DNA from: Reticulitermes speratus
Lineage: Eukaryota > Arthropoda > Insecta > Blattodea > Rhinotermitidae
Assembly (NCBI GenBank): GCA_021186555.1
Contig: JAJKFL010000002.1
Coordinates: 3,324,501 to 3,388,500 of the forward strand
DNA length: 64,000 nt
Direction of reading: 5' to 3'
Part shown: in pieces, positions 9,147 through 19,700 of the stretch
How the letters are laid out: every line of letters begins with the position of its first letter
How positions within the stretch are numbered: position 1 is the first letter of the stretch
Made by a program: the position numbers and the translations under genes
Notes under the pieces: generated by a model
Told to the model about the DNA's origin: nothing
The model's input: only the letters and a program-made list of their open reading frames with translations
Database searches by the model: none

Positions 9147-9434
9147 GTGGGCCGCGATAGCTCAGTCGGTATAGCGACTCGCTACGGGCTGAACGGTCCG
9201 GGGATCGAATCCCGGTGGGGGCGAGATTTTCCGCACCCGTCCATTCCGGCCCTGGGGCCCACCCAACCTCCTGTACAATGTGTACCGGGTCTCTTTCACT
9301 GGGGTAAAGCGGCCGGGGCGTGGCGTTGACCACCCACCCCCATCTAGCGCCGAGGTTAAAGAAAGAGTAGATCTATACCTCTACTCCCCCTCTGGGCTTT
9401 CATGGCCTGTTCTAGGGTGACCTTTACCTTTACC
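9147..9434 (+). mobile_element. tRNA-derived SINE family A, copy 1
   Basis: The tRNA-like head has A box TAGCTCAGTCGG and B box GGATCGAATCC. The body has GGGGGCGAGATTTTCCGCAC and the end repeats CTTTACC. TSD CTTTCTAGTTAAT occurs on both sides (about 9134-9146 and 9439-9451). Confidence 0.9.
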
Positions 9435-9470
9435 TTTACTTTCTAGTTAATAATGCGGTAAAATGCAGCT

Positions 9471-10032
9471 GTGAACAACGGAGTGCAATTTTTGAATGAC
9501 CATCGTTTTGTTTTCTTGTATTGTAAACACAACGGGCTGTGACTTTGCCTAACGCTTCGTCTGTCTTGTTCCAGTGTCTTTTTCGCTGGAGGACCGAGAT
9601 GGGTCAAGGTTTTCGCCCAAAATTGCGTAATGGCGAAGGTGCTCGCTGGCACGCCAGCAGGGTCTGCGCGAAGGAGGGGAAGTGAAGGGGAAAGAGGGGA
9701 ATGAGGTGAGGAGCCGGTAACGTGCACACGAATACGGAGCAAGGCGTTACCACCGTCAGCGTGTTGCGGAGCGGCGTGGTAAGTGATGAGTTACGTGGTA
9801 AAATTAGCGGCTTAGTGTGATCGGTAATACGATTGTTGACGGAGCGAGTCGAATCGTTTTCCACCATTAGTGGGCTGTCACTGGAGAGTAGCAAGTACAC
9901 AGAAATGAGACGTGTGTCTAAAATTCTAAATATAATTCTAATAAAATTCTAAAAGTAATGCATTTTTCAGCCCTTCTCAATTAACCTACCTGAATGACAC
10001 TCACTGACTTCTTTCCTTTCTGAACGTAAAAT
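9471..10032. other. GC-richer unique stretch, no proven gene
   Basis: A good acceptor-like TTGTTCCAG at about 9568-9576 precedes an open stretch, but no donor or recognisable protein supports an exon. The rest is unique. Confidence 0.3.
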
Positions 10033-10134
10033 ATATTTTCAATTTCACATTATATCCACAGTGCATTTTGATTATAATTCACAATTTAAAAAAAAACCAA
10101 CAAATGAGCTATATTATCAAGTATTGTTCAATAT

Positions 10135-10180
10135 CACCCATATATGTTTCGGCTCCAGTTGAATCATCTTCAGGGGGTCA
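10135..10180 (-). ncRNA. hammerhead-like motif, decayed stem II
   Basis: Minus strand: CTGAAGA, T, GATTC...GAGCC, GAA, ACATATAT, then GGGT pairing with ACCC before the core. Confidence 0.5.
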
Positions 10181-10226
10181 AGGTTACATTCATATTACAT
10201 CCATTAGTTAATGTGATGATATAATA

Positions 10227-10308
10227 TACAGGGTATACACAAAAGAATGGTGCGGTTTCAATGGTATTCAGTATCGCAACCGCACCATTATTTTGTGTAT
10301 GCCCTGTA
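10227..10308. mobile_element. palindromic mariner-type MITE, copy 8
   Basis: 82 bp in TA sites; diverged centre. Inserted in the interior of the 10046-10517 element. Confidence 0.95.
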
Positions 10309-10499
10309 TATACACCACAATATAAAGTCAAGTTACTATCACATTAACAGGCTACAGTGCATAAAATTACGTTGTATAATCTTTGAACTGTGACACGAAT
10401 TGTGTCCACTTTTAGAGTTTAAAGTATAAATATATGTAACATAATATATATAAAAATAGACTTTGAACAATACTTGATAATATAGTACATTTGTTGTTG

Positions 10500-10720
10500 T
10501 TGTTTTTTAAATTGCGAATAGTTTCAATGTTCGTGAATCTCGATGTTCGGGATTTTGACCTTTTGTGATCACTTTCGACACAATTTATCGACATTTCGTG
10601 ATTGATTCCGACGAATCGGGATGAGATCACGTGGCTAGCGATACGATTACGATCCCCCCCCCCCCCCGCTATTACGCAGATCTCGCTCGGCTGTTTTGTG
10701 TTATTGTGCTCCACTTGACT
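10500..10720. repeat. interspersed repeat with GAATCKCGRTGTTCGGGATTT start, copy 1
   Basis: Shares GTTCGTGAATCTCGATGTTC, GATTCCGACGAATCGGG and GATCACGTGGC with 15085-15210, and in part 11464-11530. Non-coding; unclassified. Contains a 14-C run at 10654-10667. Confidence 0.55.
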
Positions 10721-10876
10721 GTTGCTTGTATTTCTGTGTTAAATCCATTGCCCACACGAGCGGTACGCCACTGATCTTTGATCGCCCGTCAGGTGAAACG
10801 CCTGTTTTTCTGTATTTTTTGTTCAGAATCACAGTAAGTCCAGTCAAACACAACAATTGTTTATTCCAGTGTTAAT

Positions 10877-10918
10877 TCAACAACACGTTTCGGCCTGATA
10901 GGCCGTCATCAGTTTGAC
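10877..10918 (-). ncRNA. hammerhead-like ribozyme motif
   Basis: Minus strand: CTGATGA, C, stem GGCC/GGCC (TATCA loop), GAA, ACGTGT, T. TCAA before and TTGA after can form helix I. Upstream TTATTCCAGTGTTAATTC looks like one arm; the other arm is not visible. Confidence 0.6.
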
Positions 10919-11036
10919 CAACAATATATGTGTATATACACAGTTATACGGAAATTGAGACCTCAGCTTCTTAAATTTATATTGTTGTACTGAGTATATA
11001 TAACATAAATGAACAACCTTGAGAATGGGAATTAAA

Positions 11037-11228
11037 TACAGTTTAACCCGGTTATAACGACATCGGTTTATACGACACCTCGTCTATAACGTCAGATATT
11101 CTGTGTGGTACCAATTAATTCCTCAATGTTAACCATAACATTATACTCCTCGGTTATAACAACACTCGTTTATAACGACACAAAATATTCGGGCCCCTCT
11201 CATGACGTTATAACCGAGTTCGACTGTA
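11037..11228. mobile_element. pogo/Tigger-type MITE, copy 2
   Basis: Very similar to 7226-7414 along the full length, with TA on both sides. Confidence 0.8.
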
Positions 11229-11937
11229 ATTTATATTTCAGGACTGCATCTGGAAAGTATATAATATTAAAAATTTTAAAAAGATTAAAATCAGTGGAGA
11301 GGTAGGCGCCTGTGTGTGTATGTGTGTCGTGGCCTGTCGTCATGTAGTCGAGTAATTGCAGACAGTCTTGAGTGGTATATATTTGTTATGACATTTAAAA
11401 AGACTTGAAATTATTATTTATAATATTGGTATTTCATATGTTTTTGGAGCCAAATGGGCTTTTTGAATTGAAAATGAATCCCGATGTTCGTGATTCCGAT
11501 GTTCGTGACGGTTGTGTCGGTCCCAGCTACTCAAGAACATAGAGATTGTATTTTTTGTCTTTGGGTGTTAGTGAACGTCTAACTTAACTAAGCAGAAAGC
11601 GTGATTTATCAAAGTTCTCCCAGACACGTGCGGTAGGTCAGGAAGTGGCGACGTTTGTCAGGCAGCCATCCAATCACCGGACTTCCCTTTGCTTTGTTCT
11701 GAGACCTTGTATAGACAAATGCGTTGAAACCGCGTGTGGGCAATATGTGGACATTTCTTTCGATGTAAAGAAGTCTGGGCGTGCCTGTAATGATACGATA
11801 TTCACCTCAGTCACTCTGCGATTGCAGTGTACAAGAAGAGCGGTAAAATACAATTTTGGAGTGGCGATAGGGAGACGTGTTTTGAGGGCGCTCCGGGCAG
11901 GCGCCTTTTAAGAGCGATAGTCTTTAAATCTTTCGGC
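11229..11937. other. unique non-coding stretch
   Basis: An open frame at 11645-11911 has no recognisable similarity or splice context. 11464-11530 belongs to the repeat at 10500-10720. Confidence 0.35.
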
Positions 11938-12140
11938 CTAGGACAGGGCTGGCGAATATTTTTTGAGGTTGTCGGCCCAAACCGCGGATTGTTTTCGGAT
12001 AAATTCTTTCACGTGTCGAAACCTGAGTTTAGTATCACCATATTTCCAATTATTCAAGCGATGTCTTAGGGCCCCTTCTGGGGTTGGCGCCCCCGGGCAG
12101 GTGCCCGGCTGGCACACCCCGTAGTCTGACCCTGCATGTT
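11938..12140. repeat. interspersed repeat shared with 3330-3610
   Basis: Same block order as the first copy, ending in GGGCAGGTGCCCGGCTGGC. Confidence 0.65.
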
Positions 12141-12366
12141 TTGAAAATCTCGTGTCTGCAGTTGAGGAATGTAAAGTGCGTCGTAAATAGAGCGGATATT
12201 GGCTACTAGATAAGGCGACAGTAGGGAACGGGACGACGCCTTCTGTGACGAACATTACTAGTTACGTCAGTGGTTTTTTGAAAACACTTTTATACAAATA
12301 TTGTGTTACGTAAAATGTATGAATCTTATGGACCCCTGTAACGCTATCTTTCATTCGTTGAGTATA

Positions 12367-12448
12367 TACAGGGCATACACAAAAGAATGGTGCGGTTTTA
12401 ATAGTGTTCACTATTAAAACCGCACCATTCTTTTGTGTATGCCCTGTA
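12367..12448. mobile_element. palindromic mariner-type MITE, copy 9
   Basis: 82 bp, perfect or near-perfect hairpin in TA sites. Confidence 0.95.
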
Positions 12449-12492
12449 CAGTAGTACAGCAGTGGTATTTACAAGAAATTCAGTGAAGAATG

Positions 12493-12705
12493 TCGCCGGC
12501 CTCTCAATTCGGAGGCCCAGGTTCGATCCCAGGCCAGTCCATGTGGGATTTGTGATGGATAAAGTGGCACTGGGACAGTACTTCTGTTTTCCCCCTCTCA
12601 GTATCATTACACCAATGCTACATATTCCTAATGATCCATTCATTCATTCATTCATTCGTCACGCTACGTAATCTTAGCCAGCGATAGCGTCGTTAAATAA
12701 GACAG
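12493..12705 (+). mobile_element. tRNA-derived SINE family E, copy 1
   Basis: Head partly lost; B box GGTTCGATCCC, then GGCCAGTCCATGTGGGATTT, and a 3' end with ATTC repeats and GCGTCGTTAAATAAGAC. Confidence 0.7.
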
Positions 12706-12708
12706 AAA

Positions 12709-12785
12709 CAATAAAAAATTAGGAATTGTAATATACAGAATGTTCCAAAAAAAATTAGGAATAGTAATATACAGGATGTTTCTTT
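12709..12785. repeat. 36-bp tandem duplication next to a TACAGGATGTTTC end
   Basis: AAAATTAGGAATTGTAATAT and following bases occur twice. The second copy runs into a repeat like that at 39808-39905 and 18780-18900. Confidence 0.7.
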
Positions 12786-12875
12786 TATCGTGTCCGCGAG
12801 CACGGCATCTTCATCGCACAGAAAGCCAGCATTTGCCGGGACATTTGTTGCAGCTGCGGTTCTCAGGACACTGAC
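12771..12875. repeat. interspersed repeat starting TACAGGRTGT, copy 1
   Basis: Shares CGTGTCC, ATCGCA and GGACA blocks with 39808-39905 and 18780-18900. Probably a DNA-transposon remnant. Confidence 0.45.
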
Positions 12876-12877
12876 AG

Positions 12878-12985
12878 AAAAAAAAAAAAAAAACCCGAAG
12901 TACTCTGAGAAAGACCTGTGCAATTGCTGCTGTGTCCACGACAAATGTCAGGATTGGCCTGGGATCGAACCGTTGTCTCTTGTCT
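12878..12985 (-). mobile_element. SINE family E, copy 2 (partial)
   Basis: Antisense AACCCGAAGTACTCTGAGAA ... CTGGGATCGAACC. A 15-A run at the left end. Confidence 0.6.
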
Positions 12986-13032
12986 ACGCCACGAATACAT
13001 ATAGGGGGAGTAGAGTTTAGCTACACTCATTC

Positions 13033-13262
13033 TTAACCTTGATGCTACAAGGAAGTAAGTGGTCAGCGTCACGCTCCGGTCGCTTTACAACTGGGAAAGA
13101 ACCCAGTACCAGTTGAAGTAGAGCCTGGGTGAGCTCCTGAGGCGGTCTGGAAGTGTTTGAATGTGAGAAATTCTCCTCCCACCGAGATTCGAACTCCGGT
13201 CCTTCCATCCCGTAGCAAAGTCGCTACACCGACTATGCTGCCCGGGCTCCCGCTCAGTCATG
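13033..13262 (-). mobile_element. diverged SINE family A, copy 2
   Basis: Antisense order of family A blocks (GTGGTCAGCGTCACGC, TTTACAACTGGGAAAGAAC, GAGATTCGAACTCCGG) with many differences; an old copy. Confidence 0.6.
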
Positions 13263-13661
13263 GCACGGCCTGAAAATAATTCCGTTTCGAAATTCAGTTT
13301 TCGAAACACACGTCAATATGACATCCTGGCGGTGCAACATTTACGATTTGGCCTACGCAATAGGGCGATGTATTTTGGGCCGCAGTTGCCAGCCGATTTT
13401 AACACGCGTAAACACTAAACAAGTCGGTCTGACCGGAGCCTGAAGGGCAGTGCGTAAATGACCTACGCACAATAATAAGTCTACATAAACAACAGACTTC
13501 AACCTGTTTTGTTCCCACATCAACATGCACAGATGGAGTCGAGTGTCTTGAATCCGTAAGTAACTGTTTTTCAAACTTTTTTGGCCTGTGGAACCCTTTT
13601 CCAGACTGAAATATGTCACGGAACCCCACCACCGTTTTTTGAGTTGGCAATATAGGCAAAG

Positions 13662-13892
13662 TGCCGAGGTAGCTCGGTATAGCGACGCGTTACGGGCTGG
13701 ACGGTCCGGGGATCGAATCCCGGTGGGGGCGAGATTTTCCGCACCCGTCCGGACCGGCCCTGGGGCCTGCCCAGCCTCCTGTACAATGGGTACCGGGTCA
13801 TTGCCGGGGGTAAAGCGGCCGGAGCGTGGCGTTGACCACCCACCCCCATCTAGCGCCGAGTTTAAAGAAAGAGTAGAGCTATACCTCTTGTT
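13662..13892 (+). mobile_element. SINE family A, copy 3
   Basis: tRNA-like head with GTAGCTCGGTATAGCGACGC and GGATCGAATCCC, then GGTGGGGGCGAGATTTTCCG. Truncated at the 3' end. Confidence 0.85.
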
Positions 13893-14201
13893 AGCAGATG
13901 ACGTAATAACTTCACTGTAGGTTTAATAATAATACAAATTGTCATATGTTAATTTCTCAGTGTGGCGGATGAGATTATTTTGATGAACAAATAAATTTTA
14001 AATCTGGTATAATTGGTGACAGTTGCAATCGGAGATCTGCTTATTTCTCTATTTAGTTTCTGTCATACTGACGTCAAGTGAAGGGCAGACAGTGTTCATA
14101 GTGACACTTCGTAGATTATTCTTTTGGGGCGGCACTTCTCAGAAAGCCTCGAATGTTCTCACATTATACAGCTGTTTCTTTCCGTAATATATTTTTTTTT
14201 C

Positions 14202-14602
14202 CAATGGCTCGACAGCCCCTTGGGGGCCTAGGCCGCCTCATTTTTCGACGCTTCACGATCACACTTTAGACACACCACACTCGGTAGGACTGCTCTGGAC
14301 GAGTGATCAGCCCGTCGCAGAGACCTCTACCTGACAACACACAACACTCACAACAAACAGACATCGATGCCACCGGCGGAATTTTTTTTTTTTTTTTTGC
14401 CTGTCCGGGGTTTTTTCCCCTTTGATCCATTTTTGTACTGTTTAATTCCTGTCGTCCTTCATGTCACTTTACGTTCCATACTACCGTCCTTACGACAAAC
14501 ACAACACAGACATCGATGCCCCCGGTGGGATTCGAACCCACGATCCCAGCAAGCTAACGGCCGCAAACCGACGCCTTAGACCTCACGGCCACTGGGATCA
14601 GC
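14202..14602 (-). mobile_element. tRNA-derived SINE family C, copy 1, with internal insertion
   Basis: Antisense GGGATTCGAACCCACGATCC (B box) and GGCCACTGGGATC. A ~110-bp insertion after a T run repeats part of the SINE (CAGACATCGATGCC twice). GTAATATA flanks both ends. Confidence 0.8.
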
Positions 14603-15084
14603 CAAAATGTAATATACCATTTTTAAATATTACCTCATATTCATACTTTAATATTATCACAGACGAAACTTGCTAAAAATAATTACGACGACACACAAAG
14701 TGCTCAAGCTTCCGTCAGCGTTTCCCGGAACCCCTGATACGTCTTCGCTGAATCCCAGGGTTACGAAGATCCCAGTTTGAAAAACACAGCACTAAGTGAA
14801 CCTTCAGTCGTGCGTCACTTTAGTCACTTAAATCACTTTAGTCACTTTTCTAATGCGTCAATGAAACTGTTTACTGAATTAAGTTCGAGCTTATACCGCA
14901 AACTACGTTTAACAGTCTGATATTTACTGTTTACGTGCAATACGCTTCCCTTCACGGTTCTATAAATCTAAACCAGTCGTAACTAAACGTCCATTCTCGA
15001 GGTAAACACCTCGATATCACATTATTTGCTGCTTTCGTGATTTATTTAACGACGCTCTCACCATCGCATAGGATAAACAGTACA

Positions 15085-15210
15085 GTTTTTTTGTTCTTGA
15101 ATCTCGGTGTTTGAGATTTCGACCGTTCGTTATCACATATGTTCATATAATTGTTTCGAGCTTCCGTGACTGATTTCGACGAATCGGGCTGTGATCACGT
15201 GGCTGCTAAG
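15085..15210. repeat. interspersed repeat, copy 2 of the 10500-10720 family
   Basis: TTGAATCTCGGTGTTTGAGA, TTTCGACGAATCGGG and GATCACGTGGC in the same order. Confidence 0.55.
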
Positions 15211-15293
15211 TCGGCTTTCTCCCACTCTTTAACTTTTGCGAAGGTCACTCTCAGTGCAGCTCAGTGAAGCTTTGTCTTACATTTAATGAGTTT

Positions 15294-15559
15294 AATCTGT
15301 GGTCTTTTGGGTAATTACACGGCGTCGTGTGGTAATTATTTACCGACGTTTCGGGACAACGTGTCGGTCCCATCTTCACGGGTCAAGATTCCAAGGAGGA
15401 AAAAATTTTTTTTCCTCCTTGGAATCTTGACCCGTGAAGATGGGACCGACACGTTGGCACGTTGTCCCGAAACGTCGGTAAATAATTACCACACGACGCC
15501 GTGTAATTACCCAAAAGACCACAGATTACATCAACATCGCAGCGGAAGCCTGAAATCAA
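15294..15559 (+). mobile_element. foldback ribozyme element with perfect 13-bp TSD
   Basis: TSD ATTTAATGAGTTT at 15281-15293 and 15560-15572. The arms (about 15294-15410 and 15411-15528) are almost perfectly complementary, making a hairpin of about 115 bp, followed by a one-sided ~31-nt tail (ATCAACATCGCAGCGGAAGC). Each arm contains the GGGAC-stem ribozyme-like core, though the leading base is G (GTGAAGA). No ORF. High arm identity means recent insertion or gene conversion. Confidence 0.85.
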
Positions 15560-15621
15560 ATTTAATGAGTTTGATTGTTTTTGTGCTTTGTGGGCTGAGA
15601 CACTCCTTTGATTATTTAATG

Positions 15622-15703
15622 TACAGGGTATACACAAAAGAATGGTGCGGTTTTAATAGTGAACACTATTAAAACCGCACCATTATTTTGTGTATGCCCT
15701 GTA
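15622..15703. mobile_element. palindromic mariner-type MITE, copy 10
   Basis: 82 bp, standard centre, TA on both sides. Confidence 0.95.
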
Positions 15704-16022
15704 TTTTATGCTGTCAAAAAAGCCTTCGTGTTGTATTAAAAATGAATTTCCGTGATTTATATTGTGTTTGACGTTATTTTGTATTTGTATTATGGGTATT
15801 TGTAGGTTACTGGAAGTAAGTAGGCGTTTTACATGTAAAATGGATTTTGATTTTCGTGTGATTGTTTTATCGGTGCCAGTTAGAAACTGGAAAAATTCTT
15901 TAACAGTTAATTACCTGCAAAGCTTACCCGGGATCAAATTGTCAGCCTGAGGGAACAGACATTACGGGAATACGAGTAACTAACACTACGATATAAAGAG
16001 AAGTCTAGGTTAGTGCCACTAA
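15704..16022. other. unique non-coding stretch
   Basis: Nothing recognised. Confidence 0.4.
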
Positions 16023-16318
16023 GGTAAAAGCAGTCCCATTACAGGCCTGGACAGGCCCTTAGGGTTCCAGGAGGTTGAGGCTCACAGATTTATAGACAAT
16101 CGGCATATGAAGGTGGTAAGGTTGTCAGCCCTACGCACCGACCGCCTTTACGCCCCAGGAAATATTCCTGGTACTCATTTCTGTTAGAGGCTGAGTCGAC
16201 CCCAGGGCCATAATGCGACCGAAACGATTATGTCATGAAAAATTCCAATGACACCATCGGGAATCGAACCCGCGACGTTTGGCTTGTAGCGCAGTGCCTC
16301 AATCAACACCATATAAAA
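16023..16318 (-). mobile_element. tRNA-derived SINE family B, copy 1
   Basis: Antisense: GGTAAAAGCA...CAGGCCTGGACAGGCCCTTA at the 3' side and GGGAATCGAACCCGCGACGT (B box) near the head. Partial tRNA head. Confidence 0.85.
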
Positions 16319-16780
16319 ATCCCAAGCTATAAACTGTGATTGAGAAGAAAGTCGACATTAACGATGTACATTTAACGTCTGTCTCTCTCTCGGCTTCTGT
16401 GGAAGAAAAATGGACAGTAAGAGGACAAGTTTGTAATACATTTTGACCTTGTGGCCCAATTTGATTTAATAATTCGACCAGCAAAGTGCACATACTTGTA
16501 GATCACAAATACATTTATTGCTGATTTTCTCCTATTTGTGTCGGGCATTTCGGCAGTCGTCAGGCAGAGTATTCTACATATTACTGCGAAGACACAGCAC
16601 GATTTTCAACCAGCCTTCCTTAATGTTTGCCCAACTCCTTTCTGATCCTTATGGACAAATACCAGACGATAAAATATTTTCAGTACCCTTTGGAACTGAC
16701 TTAACCTTTGTGGTGTACGATTTATTGCGGACACATGTATAGTTACCGACCGTGGAGTTTGCAGTCTATTTTTTTTTAAT
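16319..16780. other. unique non-coding stretch
   Basis: Open frames up to 74 codons without similarity. Confidence 0.35.
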
Positions 16781-16784
16781 TTTA

Positions 16785-16858
16785 CGTACCCCCTAAGATG
16801 TCTTCGCGTACCCCCGGGGGTACGCGTACCCCAGGTTGAATACCACTAGTTTAGAGGG
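16785..16858. mobile_element. hAT-type terminus fragment
   Basis: Reads out as CTAGTGGTATTCAACCTGGG plus the palindromic GTACGCGTACCCCCGGGGGT, a known style of hAT end. The other end is not visible. Confidence 0.5.
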
Positions 16859-17366
16859 CCTCTAGATTACAGAGATTATTCTCCGATCTTCAGACCCTTT
16901 AAGATTAAGATATTGTTCCTTCGAAACGTCGGGAAACGGTTACTCATTGATGTGGTGTTATACCTCAGAAGTCCTCAACCACAACGCAATGAAAGTTGAA
17001 GACCCACAAATACGTCCAGGCTGCAAGCAGGGCTGACAGAGTTTGGTTTCCGCTCTAGGCATGAATTAGTGTATTCTCCGTGACATGTACGAATTAGAGA
17101 GGACACGGAAATCACGCAGTAACCAGTTAGTGCCGGGAGGCTCATTCCATTGGAATAAGGCGGTCGCAGTGTGAGGCTATCAAATCAACCACGTAATGCT
17201 CAACAGTAATATGTGTAGATCTCTGACAGCGAATTTCACGTCAGTCAGTCAAGGAATGTGGAAAGCACGGGTATAAATTCATCGACGCCCCAAATCAAAT
17301 TACTGATTTTTCACTGCACTCAGTTACTTGTACATTCGTGTGGACGTCTTTATCGAATCGTCCAAA
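16859..17366. other. unique non-coding stretch
   Basis: Only a short GAAACGTCGGGAAAC piece (16920-16940) recalls the foldback family. Confidence 0.35.
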
Positions 17367-17380
17367 TCAGACAAAAACTG

Positions 17381-17634
17381 AAATATGTGGTCTTCTGGGT
17401 AATTACACGGCGTCGTGTGGTAATTATTTCCCGACGTTTCGGGACAACGTATCGGTCCCATCTTCACGGGTCAAGATTCCGAGTTTCTTTGCTGGTTTTC
17501 TTTCCTACTCGGAATCTTGACCCGTGAAGATACGTTGTCCCGAAACGTCGGTAAATAATTACCACACGACGCCGTGTAATAACCCAGAAGACCACAGATT
17601 TCATCAACATCGCGGCGGAAGCCTGAGATCAAGG
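17381..17634 (+). mobile_element. foldback ribozyme element with perfect 14-bp TSD
   Basis: TSD TCAGACAAAAACTG at 17367-17380 and 17635-17648. Arms TGTGGTCTTCTGGGTAATTA... at 17393-17480 and inverted at 17507-17601, then the same tail as 15294-15559 (TTCATCAACATCGCGGCGGA). The right arm lacks a short piece between the core halves. No ORF. Confidence 0.85.
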
Positions 17635-17648
17635 TCAGACAAAAACTG

Positions 17649-17985
17649 TTGGGAAATTACGCCCAGTATGGCTTTTACTGCACCGATTTTCACGAAGCTC
17701 CCAAAATACTCAATAATATTATGTATAGATCTCCTGTACCAAATTTCAGCCTAATCCGTCACCAGATATGGAATGTACTGTTACAATTGTTTGGCGCTTT
17801 TTAAGTAAAGTTTGTCACTGAGCCGCTTTTCACGAAACTCACGCTTGCTGGACAACTTTTTTTTTTTTAAAAAAGAGTTCTTGTACTGAATATCATGAAA
17901 ATCGGACCGACTGTTTAGTAGCTGACACCAGGTCACCGACAGACATACAGACAGACGAACGGATATTATCGCCATATAAGGTGGT
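17649..17985. repeat. unclassified repeat-like stretch with CAGACATACAGACAG motif
   Basis: TTTTCACGAARCTC occurs twice; ATGAAAATCGGACCG and CAGACAGACGAAC resemble the ends of the TIR family at 34480-34990. Single copy here. Confidence 0.35.
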
Positions 17986-18278
17986 TTTCTACTTATAAAG
18001 AACGCCTGACAACCAAATCGTGCATGGAAGGAAGAGAACGTGCATGCTGAAAGTGATGCGTGTCCTTGGTGCAGGTGCGTGGCGATGCTGCTGTATTTGC
18101 CACTGGGATACGTAATGAGGCGCAGTGGATATCGTAAGACAGCGGATAATGCAGTGTGTTTTGTTGCGCAAATTATATCGTAGCTGCTGATTCAGGAAAC
18201 GCTGCAGTCTGACATTTCCATTTCCGCTCCCAAGAAGCTGACTGTTGTCGGATTAGAAAACATCAGTCGTTTGTGTAA

Positions 18279-18568
18279 AAAGGTAAAGGTAACGTTCTCC
18301 CTAGAACAGGCCATGAAGGCCCAGAGGGGGAGTAGAGGTATAGCTGTACTCTTTCTTTAACCTCGGCACTAGATGGGGGTGGGTGGTCAACTCCACGCCC
18401 CGGCCGCTTTAACCCCGGGAATGACCCGGTACCCATTGTACAGGAGGCTGGGTAGGCCCCAGGGCCGGTCTGGACGGGTGCTGAAAATCTCGCCCCCACC
18501 GGGATTCGATCCCCAGACCGTCCAGCCCGTAGCGAGTCGCTATACCGACTGAGCTATCGCGGCCCACC
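18279..18568 (-). mobile_element. SINE family A, copy 4
   Basis: Full-length antisense: AAAGGTAAAGGTAACG at the tail and GGACCGTCC...GAGCTATCGCGGCCC at the head. Confidence 0.9.
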
Positions 18569-18625
18569 AGTCGTTCATGTACCAAAAAAGAAAAAAAGGA
18601 ACGTGGGTGCCATGGACGTGAACCG

Positions 18626-18722
18626 CACGATAATTCTTGCGTATTTATTCTGCGTTGTTCTGAACAGTCTGCGTGTTATGCGTATTTATTCTGTGTTGTT
18701 CTGATCGGTCTGCGTGTTATGC
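18626..18722. repeat. 41-bp tandem duplication
   Basis: GCGTATTTATTCTGYGTTGT and following bases occur twice. Confidence 0.8.
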
Positions 18723-18779
18723 AGCCAAAATAACCACTGGATGTCAGGTATCCCGAGAACCAGTCCGATTATGGCCTTC

Positions 18780-18900
18780 TGCGCGGTGTCCCTTTTGTGG
18801 TGTCCCCGAGCGTGGCAGCACTATCGCATAGGAGGCCTGCATCAGCCGCGACATCCCACGACAATAGCCGTGCTCAGAGTCACCACAGCGGGACACGCTG
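18780..18900. repeat. interspersed repeat, copy 2 of the TACAGGRTGT family
   Basis: GTGTCCCTTTTGTGGTGTCC, ATCGCATAGGAGGCCTGC, GCCGTGCTCAGAGTCACC. Confidence 0.5.
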
Positions 18901-19540
18901 TAGTTTTATCCGGCCTGTAGCAGAACGCTTTTTGTCCGATTACTTGAACAAAATGCTCTAGAAAGACCGTACAAGTCCTTTGTGTCAGATATGTCAGTCT
19001 TACGATGAATGTGGCACAGGCAATAAACGAAAAGCGCAGTGAATTATGCCAATACCTTGCGAGAGTGTACTCCAATGGAGTAAACGCAGATAAGTTAGAG
19101 TAATTCAAGTAGAGTACATGCTTGTGTTTCTAACAGTATTCTCTTGCTTTTTTTCTTATCTAATTGGAATAGATGTGTTGTTTATTGCAGATGCAAGTAG
19201 GTTGTTACAAAGGTAATTTCACTTCACATATACACGATAAAGAAGTTAATTTGTCTTAAAATGCCTTTTTATTAGCTACTTGTTACAGTAAAAGGTTACA
19301 TCTATTAAACTGACCTATTTTATGTGATATGCCAACTTTTCATTCAAGGCAAGTCGTTTTTCAGGAATTCCATAATAGATGCTTTCAAATCATTGAAAGT
19401 AAGTGTGGACCGAGCATATCTAAACTGTTGTTCTACGGACAAATTTTACTGTAAATCCGAATTTAAAATGTCATCTAAAAACGTATGGTGGTTTATTATC
19501 TGAAGTGGGAGGTGGATATAGTATACAGACGGACAGACCG
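18901..19540. other. unique non-coding stretch
   Basis: A strong acceptor-like TTGTTTATTGCAG (about 19180) precedes a 22-nt stretch ending AAAG|GTAATT, but a micro-exon cannot be supported. Confidence 0.3.
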
Positions 19541-19542
19541 GG

Positions 19543-19700
19543 TTTTTTTTTTTGCCCGGGTAAAGCGGCCGAGGCGTGAAGTTGACCACTCACCTCCATC
19601 TATTGCCGAGGTTAAGACCGAGTGGAGCTATACCTCTGCTCCTCCTATACGCCTTTGTGGCTTGGAGATGGGCGACTTCATCTTTACCTTTACCTTTACC
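19543..19700 (+). mobile_element. SINE family A, copy 5 (5'-truncated)
   Basis: Only the 3' half: GGGTAAAGCGGCCGAGGCG ... TTTACCTTTACCTTTACC. Confidence 0.75.

Larger units (their letters stand above)
8733..9470 (+). mobile_element. ribozyme-bearing foldback element interrupted by a MITE and a SINE
   Basis: Left arm TAAAGTACCAGCAGTAATGC... (8740-8790) and right arm inverted (about 9003-9026, then 9109-9146). The right arm is cut by MITE copy 7 at a TA that is intact in the left arm (AATGTATAACAC). SINE A inserted next to it. A tail-like AATGCGGTAAAATGCAGCTG follows the SINE at about 9450-9470. Confidence 0.6.
10046..10517 (-). mobile_element. ribozyme-bearing foldback element with imperfect TSD
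   Basis: Minus-oriented: an inverted tail (CACAGTGCATTTT) at the left, then the arm with AACCAACAAATGAGCTATAT, the ribozyme motif at 10135-10180, and the right arm at about 10468-10517. ATATTTTCAATTT / ATAGTTTCAATGT at 10033-10045 and 10518-10530 look like an aged 13-bp TSD. MITE copy 8 is inserted inside. Confidence 0.65.
13564..14789. mobile_element. hAT-like element split by two SINEs
   Basis: The ends CTGTTTTTCAAACT and AGTTTGAAAAACACAG are inverted, and GGAACCC blocks lie just inside both. Flanks GTAAGTAA / CTAAGTGA could be an aged 8-bp TSD. Without the SINEs at 13662-13892 and 14202-14602 the body is about 590 bp with no clear ORF, so it is non-autonomous. Confidence 0.55.

Noticed and set aside
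11645-11911. 88-codon plus-strand frame
   Set aside because: No similarity recognised, no splice context, and it runs into the edge of a repeat.
15294-15559. Intrinsic terminator or host microRNA hairpin
   Set aside because: Long arms, a TSD and many dispersed copies identify a mobile element.
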